Shown in pieces: positions 15,011-19,765 of a stretch of 19,765 nt of DNA; positions within the stretch are counted from its first letter, which is position 1, and each line of letters begins with the position of its first letter. Origin of the DNA: Canicola haemoglobinophilus (GTDB taxonomy: Bacteria; Pseudomonadota; Gammaproteobacteria; Enterobacterales; Pasteurellaceae); NCBI RefSeq assembly GCF_002015075.1, contig NZ_MUXZ01000026.1, positions 1 through 19,765 of the forward strand, in the 5' to 3' direction. A program made the translations under genes and the position numbers. The notes below the pieces were generated by a model, which saw nothing but the letters and a program-made list of their open reading frames with translations, did no database searches and was not told the DNA's origin.

Positions 15011-16450
15011 ATGCAGAAAGTAAAATTGATTAAATTCATACAATTAATACCATTTCTCTTAGGCTTTACCGCAAATCTTTATGCTCAAGAAAATGTGAGT
15101 TCTTCTGGAGATATGAAGAATATAACCTTGACAAAAAACCAACTAATAGATGAGTTAGGTAAACTTGAGTTACAGCTATCAGATGAATATCAGTTTAGGT
15201 TAGAAGAGCAACTGAAATCTTTACTTGGAGATAAAAACTTGCAATTTAAATCACATATTGCTCGTATTTATGCTGAGAATGATTATCTGCTCCTTTGGGA
15301 AAATAAACAGGCTGAAAAGTTATTTTTACGCGAGTATGCGGCTATGGTTGCAAGTGGTGTATCTAAGAGAGCAGCAGAGTCACTTGATGATATTTATAAA
15401 GAATCTCAGGTAGGTGGTTTGCTCTATGATATGTTATTAACTGATGCTTTTTTAGACTATGTTTATTATTCTAAAAATGCTAAGGAATTTGCACAAAGAT
15501 GGTTCTATTCTGTTAATAGTTATAAAGCGAAAGCTCCAGCTGAGCAGGATATCCAGAATTGGTTATCATCAATAAAAAATAATGACACACTAAACTTCAT
15601 TCAAGAATTAGCTCAACATAATTCGCTTTATGAGCAGATTTTAGATTATTTAGCTCGTTTAAGTGGAAATGAAAGCAAGTCTTCGTTGTATAAATTGGCT
15701 ATTAATGCGCAGCGTCTAAGAGCTATTCCTGATTTTAATAATGGTATTTTTGTTAATATTCCAAGCTATCAATTACATTATTATAGAGATGGTCAGTTAG
15801 TTTTAACATCAAAAGTGATTGTTGGAAAACAAGCTCGCAAAACGCCGGTAATGTATAGTAAATTAAGCAATGTTGTTGTAAATCCCCCTTGGACTCCTAC
15901 AACCCTTTTAATTAATGAAGATATTGTTCCTAAAATAAAACGTGATCCTGATTATGTGGCACGGAATGGCTATACGATAAGTGATAGCTCAGGTCAGGTC
16001 ATAGATCCTCATTCGATTGATTGGAGCAGTATTGGTTCTAGATTTCCTTATAGAATTCGTCAAGCTCCAGGAGATAGCGCATTGGGCAACTATAAATTTA
16101 ATATGCCTAGCTCCGATGCTATTTATTTGCATGATACTCCAAGTAGAGGATTATTTGCTAAGAAGAATAGAGCGTTAAGTTCAGGTTGCGTTCGAGTTGA
16201 AAAGTCAGATCAGTTAGCTACAATTTTATTGCAAGAAGCTGGCTGGACAGAAGAGCGCAAACAGAAAGTGCTTAGTAGCAAAAAAACAACTTCTGCGAAT
16301 ATTCGCTCCGACAATCCCGTTTATTTGTATTATGTAACTGCTTGGGTTGAAAATGGTGTGGTGCAAACTTTGCCAGATATTTATGGATATGATCAAACTC
16401 CAAATTTAACTTATATAAATTGGAATGTAATACAGCAGTATTTAAATTAG
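15011..16450 (+). CDS. ldtD: L,D-transpeptidase of the LdtD (YcbB) type
   Basis: This 479-residue secreted enzyme has a signal peptide (about residues 1-25, ending NLYAQ). It catalyses mDAP3-mDAP3 (3-3) cross-links in peptidoglycan. The C-terminal YkuD domain (about residues 240-425) begins with GIFVNIPSYQLHYYRDG and holds NPPWTPT, IRQAPGDSALGNYKF, then His374 in LHDTP and the catalytic Cys393 in SSGCVRV, 19 residues apart. It is shorter than E. coli LdtD (615 residues), so the N-terminal scaffold and peptidoglycan-binding parts are reduced. The ribosome site AAGGAA precedes the ATG. It is followed by mepK and gloC, the same order as E. coli ycbB-ycbK-ycbL. Confidence 0.9.
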   Translation: MQKVKLIKFIQLIPFLLGFTANLYAQENVSSSGDMKNITLTKNQLIDELGKLELQLSDEYQFRLEEQLKSLLGDKNLQFKSHIARIYAENDYLLLWENKQAEKLFLREYAAMVASGVSKRAAESLDDIYKESQVGGLLYDMLLTDAFLDYVYYSKNAKEFAQRWFYSVNSYKAKAPAEQDIQNWLSSIKNNDTLNFIQELAQHNSLYEQILDYLARLSGNESKSSLYKLAINAQRLRAIPDFNNGIFVNIPSYQLHYYRDGQLVLTSKVIVGKQARKTPVMYSKLSNVVVNPPWTPTTLLINEDIVPKIKRDPDYVARNGYTISDSSGQVIDPHSIDWSSIGSRFPYRIRQAPGDSALGNYKFNMPSSDAIYLHDTPSRGLFAKKNRALSSGCVRVEKSDQLATILLQEAGWTEERKQKVLSSKKTTSANIRSDNPVYLYYVTAWVENGVVQTLPDIYGYDQTPNLTYINWNVIQQYLN

Positions 16451-16531
16451 GTTTTGATAAAATCTTTTTGAACTAATCTTTGCGCCTTCTGTCGAAAGCA
16501 AGCGTTTGTAAATTTTAGAATGAAATAGAAT

Positions 16532-17095
16532 ATGAATGAAATTAATAAAAATCGTCGTAAATGGTTATCTTTAGGGGGAATTATTCTCGGTAGTGCATTA
16601 TTACCTCAAAGTGTGTTAGCGGTATTACCAAAGACTTCAAAACCTAGAATTTTGTCTTTTAGAAATATTAATACAGGCGATACATTTCGTGGTGAGTTTT
16701 TAGTCAACAGAGGATTTTCTAGCTCTAGCTTGAAAAAAATAGACTATTTAATGCGCGATAAGCGTAATAATCAAATTCATAAAATGGATCCTCGATTGTT
16801 CCATAAGTTTGCTCGTATTCAGAGTAACTTAGGTCTAAAAAATTCAGAAATTCAAATTATTTGTGGATATCGCTCTCCCGTAAGCAATTCTGCAATGCGT
16901 CGTAGTGGACGTGGAGTAGCGAGTAATAGTTACCATACTCGTGGTCAAGCTATTGATTTTCGCATTGATGGGGTTTCATTAGCTAAGCTTCGCCAAGCAG
17001 CTGAAAACTTGAATAATGGTGGGGTAGGTTATTATCCTCGTAGTAATTTTATCCATGTGGATACAGGTCCTGTTCGTACTTGGCGTGGAAGTTAA
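16532..17095 (+). CDS. mepK: Murein endopeptidase MepK (YcbK, DUF882/M15-like)
   Basis: This 187-residue exported zinc hydrolase is related to M15 DD-peptidases. The N-terminus NRRKWLSLGG with twin Arg at residues 8-9, followed by a hydrophobic stretch and LPQSVLA, looks like a Tat signal. Metal ligands His135 and Asp142 lie in SYHTRGQAIDF and His175 in NFIHVDTGP; the GYRSP motif precedes them. E. coli MepK is reported to cleave mDAP-mDAP cross-links, the bonds made by L,D-transpeptidases such as the upstream gene product. It lies 81 bp after ldtD with no clear terminator, so the two may be co-transcribed. A USS-pair hairpin ends the unit. Confidence 0.9.
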   Translation: MNEINKNRRKWLSLGGIILGSALLPQSVLAVLPKTSKPRILSFRNINTGDTFRGEFLVNRGFSSSSLKKIDYLMRDKRNNQIHKMDPRLFHKFARIQSNLGLKNSEIQIICGYRSPVSNSAMRRSGRGVASNSYHTRGQAIDFRIDGVSLAKLRQAAENLNNGGVGYYPRSNFIHVDTGPVRTWRGS

Positions 17096-17117
17096 AAATA
17101 AAAAGTTTAATATTTTC

Positions 17118-17151
17118 AACCGCACTTTATTCAAAGTGCGGTTTTATTATT
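17118..17151 (+). terminator. Terminator after mepK made of a head-to-head USS pair
   Basis: AACCGCACTTT (17118-17128), loop ATTC, and AAAGTGCGGTT (17133-17143) form an 11-bp stem containing two inverted uptake sequences, followed by a T-rich tract (TTTATTATTT). Confidence 0.8.
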
Positions 17152-17171
17152 TGTGTAAATGAGGAGATGAT

Positions 17172-17804
17172 ATGAATATTGAAATAGTACCAGTAACAGC
17201 ATTTCAGCAGAATTGTTCTATTATTTGGGATGATAATAAAAATGCAGCGATTATTGATCCGGGTGGAGAATCTGCAAAATTAATTAAACGTGTAGAAGAA
17301 TTAGCACTCAATCTTAAATTAATTTTACTTACCCATGGGCATATTGATCATGTCGGAGCAGCTTTAAAGCTAAAACAATATTTCAATGTGGAAATTTGGG
17401 GTTCTAACGAAAAAGATGACTTTTTATTTAAAAGTTTACCACAGCAATCTGAGAAATTTGGCTTACTTTTTGAAACAGAGGCATTTCAACCTGATAGATG
17501 GTTAAACGATGAAAATGAGGTCATTCATGTTGGAGAGATGAGTTTTGAGGTGTTACATCTTCCAGGACATACTCCAGGCCATATTGGGTTCATAGAACAT
17601 AGTAAAAAAGTTGCTTTTACTGGAGATGTTTTATTTCAAAATAGTATTGGTAGAACAGATTTTCCCGGTGGTAATCATGCTGATTTAATTCAATCTATCC
17701 AAGATAAATTATGGAAACTCAATGATGATATGATTATTATTGCTGGACATGGCAGTTATACAACTATAGCACAAGAGAAAAAGCATAATCCTTATGTTCG
17801 CTAG
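17172..17804 (+). CDS. gloC: Type II glyoxalase / hydroxyacylglutathione hydrolase family protein GloC (YcbL)
   Basis: This 210-residue cytoplasmic metallo-beta-lactamase-fold hydrolase has the metal-binding set THGHIDH (His55, His57, Asp59, His60), His133 in LPGHTPGH, Asp152 in FTGDVLF and His193 in AGHGS. The length and the IGRTDFPGG segment fit the compact YcbL subfamily, which hydrolyses S-lactoylglutathione, rather than the longer GloB. It has a very strong ribosome site (GAGGAG) 5 bp before the ATG. Although next to mepK as in E. coli, a hairpin separates the two genes. Confidence 0.9.
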   Translation: MNIEIVPVTAFQQNCSIIWDDNKNAAIIDPGGESAKLIKRVEELALNLKLILLTHGHIDHVGAALKLKQYFNVEIWGSNEKDDFLFKSLPQQSEKFGLLFETEAFQPDRWLNDENEVIHVGEMSFEVLHLPGHTPGHIGFIEHSKKVAFTGDVLFQNSIGRTDFPGGNHADLIQSIQDKLWKLNDDMIIIAGHGSYTTIAQEKKHNPYVR

Positions 17805-17831
17805 TAAGTAAAAGGTAAATTGTTTTATTGA

Positions 17832-17860
17832 TTTACACCTAGAACACAATTCACTAAAAT
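17832..17860 (+). promoter_or_regulatory. Predicted sigma-70 promoter of serS
   Basis: TTTACA (17832-17837) and TAAAAT (17855-17860) are spaced by 17 bp, 46 bp upstream of the serS ATG. It is a consensus-based prediction. Confidence 0.5.
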
Positions 17861-17905
17861 AGCTAGTATTTCTTAATTAATATTGAATTCAGTAAAGGTA
17901 GAAAA

Positions 17906-19195
17906 ATGATTGATCCAAATTTATTACGCAATAATCTCTCTGAAGTTGCAGAAAAATTAAAAGTAAGACGTGGTTTTATTCTTGATGTGGAGCAGTTTTC
18001 AAAGCTAGAAGAACAACGCAAAACTTTGCAAGTTAAAACTGAAACTTTGCAAGCTGAGCGCAATACTCGTTCTAAAGCAATCGGTGCAGCAAAAGCAAGG
18101 GGCGAGGATATTTCTAGCTTATTAACTGAAGTTGATAATATGGGCGCTGAGCTAGATACAGCAAAAGACGAGTTGGCGAATGTATTGGCTGAAATTAATC
18201 AGCTGGCGTTAACAATTCCAAATATTCCAGCCGACGAAGTGCCTTTAGGCAAAGATGATTCTGAAAATAAGGAGATTTTACGCTGGGGAACTCCAAGAGA
18301 ATTTGATTTTGAAGTTAAAGATCATGTTACATTGGGTGAAACATTAGCTGGGTTAGATTTTGCAGCTGGCGTTAAATTAAGTGGCGCACGCTTTGCTGTA
18401 ATGAAAGGGCAAATTGCAAGAATGCATCGTGCTTTATCACAATTTATGTTAGATCTACACACCGAACAACATGGCTATACAGAAGCTTATGTGCCTTATC
18501 TAGTTAATCATGCAACATTATATGGAACAGGCCAATTACCTAAGTTTGGTGCGGATTTATTCCATACAGATCCATTGGAAAATGAACAGCCTTATGCGTT
18601 AATTCCTACTGCGGAAGTACCGGTCACAAATTTAGTGCGTGATGAAATTATTGATGAATCAGATTTGCCAATAAAAATGACCGCACATACGCCTTGTTTC
18701 CGTTCTGAAGCTGGATCTTATGGTCGTGATACAAGAGGTTTAATTCGTATGCACCAGTTTGATAAAGTGGAGTTAGTGCAAATTGTTGAACCAGAAAAAT
18801 CAATGGATGCATTAGAAGAATTGACAGGGCAAGCTGAAAAAGTATTACAACTTTTAAATTTACCATATCGTAAAGTTCTGCTTTGTACAGGGGATATGGG
18901 ATTTGGCTCAGCTAAAACTTATGATTTAGAAGTATGGGTTCCGGCTCAAAATACTTATCGTGAAATTTCTTCTTGCTCAAATATGTGGGACTTCCAAGCC
19001 CGCCGTATGCAAGCTCGTTACCGTGCTAAAGGCGATAAGAAGACGCATTTAGTGCATACTTTAAATGGTTCTGGATTAGCTGTTGGCCGTACTTTAGTTG
19101 CAATCCTCGAAAATTACCAGAATGCTGATGGCTCTATTACTGTACCAGAAGTATTACGCCCTTACATGAATGGTTTAGAGGTTATTGGTAAATAA
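17906..19195 (+). CDS. serS: Seryl-tRNA synthetase
   Basis: This 429-residue class II aminoacyl-tRNA synthetase charges tRNA(Ser) and also serves the selenocysteine pathway where present. The N-terminal long antiparallel coiled coil (about residues 25-105, rich in E/K/Q with repeated LQxETLQAERN-like heptads) grips the tRNA long arm. The catalytic core shows class II motif 2 (FRSEAGSYGRDTRGLIRMHQ) and motif 3 (NGSGLAVGRTLVAILENYQ), plus the TAEVPVTN serine-binding region. The ATG at 17906 has an AAAGGTAG ribosome site. A perfect hairpin follows. Confidence 0.97.
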   Translation: MIDPNLLRNNLSEVAEKLKVRRGFILDVEQFSKLEEQRKTLQVKTETLQAERNTRSKAIGAAKARGEDISSLLTEVDNMGAELDTAKDELANVLAEINQLALTIPNIPADEVPLGKDDSENKEILRWGTPREFDFEVKDHVTLGETLAGLDFAAGVKLSGARFAVMKGQIARMHRALSQFMLDLHTEQHGYTEAYVPYLVNHATLYGTGQLPKFGADLFHTDPLENEQPYALIPTAEVPVTNLVRDEIIDESDLPIKMTAHTPCFRSEAGSYGRDTRGLIRMHQFDKVELVQIVEPEKSMDALEELTGQAEKVLQLLNLPYRKVLLCTGDMGFGSAKTYDLEVWVPAQNTYREISSCSNMWDFQARRMQARYRAKGDKKTHLVHTLNGSGLAVGRTLVAILENYQNADGSITVPEVLRPYMNGLEVIGK

Positions 19196-19213
19196 CCAAC
19201 TCCCATAAGATAA

Positions 19214-19241
19214 AAAAGCACAAGATAAAACTTGTGCTTTT
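19214..19241. terminator. Bidirectional terminator between serS and the hemL remnant
   Basis: A perfect 11-bp stem AAAAGCACAAG (19214-19224) and CTTGTGCTTTT (19231-19241) has a 6-nt loop. The T run is longer in the minus-strand direction (six T from the stem base outward), consistent with it also having served the convergent hemL gene. Confidence 0.8.
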
Positions 19242-19261
19242 GCGTTTATTATATGCTGAAA

Positions 19262-19765
19262 TTATTGAGCAATTAAACTCGCAAATGCGATATCTGTTGC
19301 TTGCAAAGTGCAGTCAATATCTTCCTCATTATGAGTCAATGACATGAAAGCTGTCTCAAAAGCTGATGGTGCCAGATAAATCACTTGTTCTAACATCTTA
19401 TAGAAAAATAGATTAAATTTTTTAAGCCTAATGCTAATTTTTCTGCCAATTGCGCTAAACGTTGCTCATTACCTTCTTTTTTCCGTTCATCCAAACTGGC
19501 AATTCCGGCTGATAATGTTCCAGCTTGGTACACAGATCCTATTGGTACAATATATTGCATTATTTTTTACCTCTAAAAGCACCAACAGACATGCAGCCTC
19601 CAATGATTTTTCCTAATATTGTAAGAGCTGACTTCACACCATAATAAGATTGTGCACCAGCTAAGGAGACACGAACTCTAGTCATTACTAATAATAAAGA
19701 GTGCACCATATTCATCACAAAGTTGACGTAAACCTTGTAAAAAATCCGGTATTATGTAGCAGTTG
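19262..19765 (-). pseudogene. hemL: Decayed hemL (glutamate-1-semialdehyde 2,1-aminomutase), C-terminal part
   Basis: Joining three reading frames on the minus strand recovers much of the C-terminal half of HemL, the enzyme that makes 5-aminolevulinate. Pieces from the window edge inward are PDFLQGLRQLCDEYGALFII; MTRVRVSLAGAQSYYGV followed by LGKIIGGCMSVGAF, which keeps the PLP lysine position; MQYIVPIGSVYQAGTLSAG; and KMLEQVIYLAPSAFETAFM with SLTHNEEDID. Breaks are visible: about 5 nt lost near 19683 (followed by a stop), a frameshift and stop near 19561-19566, loss of several codons after GTLS near 19508, and loss of about 45 codons near 19404, where the family has the GGMFGIFFTD region. 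No frame could give an active enzyme. The final TAA is at 19262-19264. The 5' part lies beyond the window. Confidence 0.88.

Noticed and set aside
16451..16531. Possible hairpin or small RNA between ldtD and mepK
   Set aside because: Only short, imperfect complementarity (CTTTG / CAAG types) and no T run; not distinguishable from background.
18648..18866. Open frame antisense to serS (about 72 codons)
   Set aside because: It lies wholly inside the strongly conserved catalytic core of serS and has no family features or ribosome site; it is a reading-frame shadow.

Overview
The window is a chromosomal segment of a Pasteurellaceae bacterium, most likely Haemophilus of the H. influenzae / H. haemolyticus type. 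The evidence is AT-rich DNA, the Haemophilus-type DNA uptake signal sequence (USS) AAGTGCGGT in single copies and in head-to-head pairs that form terminators, and housekeeping proteins that read as close relatives of known gamma-proteobacterial ones. All identifications were made by reading the sequence; no database search was run.

Layout. (1) 1-252: right end of an IS256-family insertion sequence. (2) 261-3452, minus strand: an accessory-looking pair, a sodium:solute symporter followed 6 bp later by a fumarate-reductase/aspartate-oxidase-like flavoprotein whose usual substrate-binding His motif is altered. (3) 3631-6593: a Cra/FruR regulator on the plus strand, divergent from the pair; sanA, convergent with cra; and metX, divergent from sanA across three tandem MetJ boxes. 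(4) 6758-8090, minus: a long leucine-rich-repeat gene built of 66-bp units and broken by an apparent 11-nt deletion. (5) 8112-11991, minus: letA-letB, a transenvelope lipid-transport system with a seven-MCE-domain LetB. (6) 12203-17804, plus: proQ (RNA chaperone), prc (periplasmic protease), an LdtD-like L,D-transpeptidase, mepK (endopeptidase for the same class of cross-links) and gloC (glyoxalase II type hydrolase). (7) 17906-19195: serS. (8) 19262 to the window end, minus: a decayed hemL (glutamate-1-semialdehyde aminomutase).

Functionally, the centre is an envelope-maintenance neighbourhood: LetAB moves lipid across the periplasm, Prc removes periplasmic proteins, LdtD forms 3-3 peptidoglycan cross-links and MepK cuts them. 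The letAB / proQ-prc and ldtD-mepK-gloC groupings match the E. coli yebS-yebT / proQ-prc and ycbB-ycbK-ycbL arrangements as I remember them.

The most notable signals are at the edges of the ordinary genes. They are the hemL fossil, which fits the loss of haem synthesis in X-factor-dependent haemophili; a MetJ operator that appears to sit in a shared metX/sanA promoter; the broken but still repeat-rich LRR gene; and the symporter/flavoprotein pair of unknown substrate. I see no CRISPR array, tRNA, rRNA or prophage. The one stretch over 300 bases without an intact gene is the downstream end, filled by the terminator after serS and the hemL remnant.
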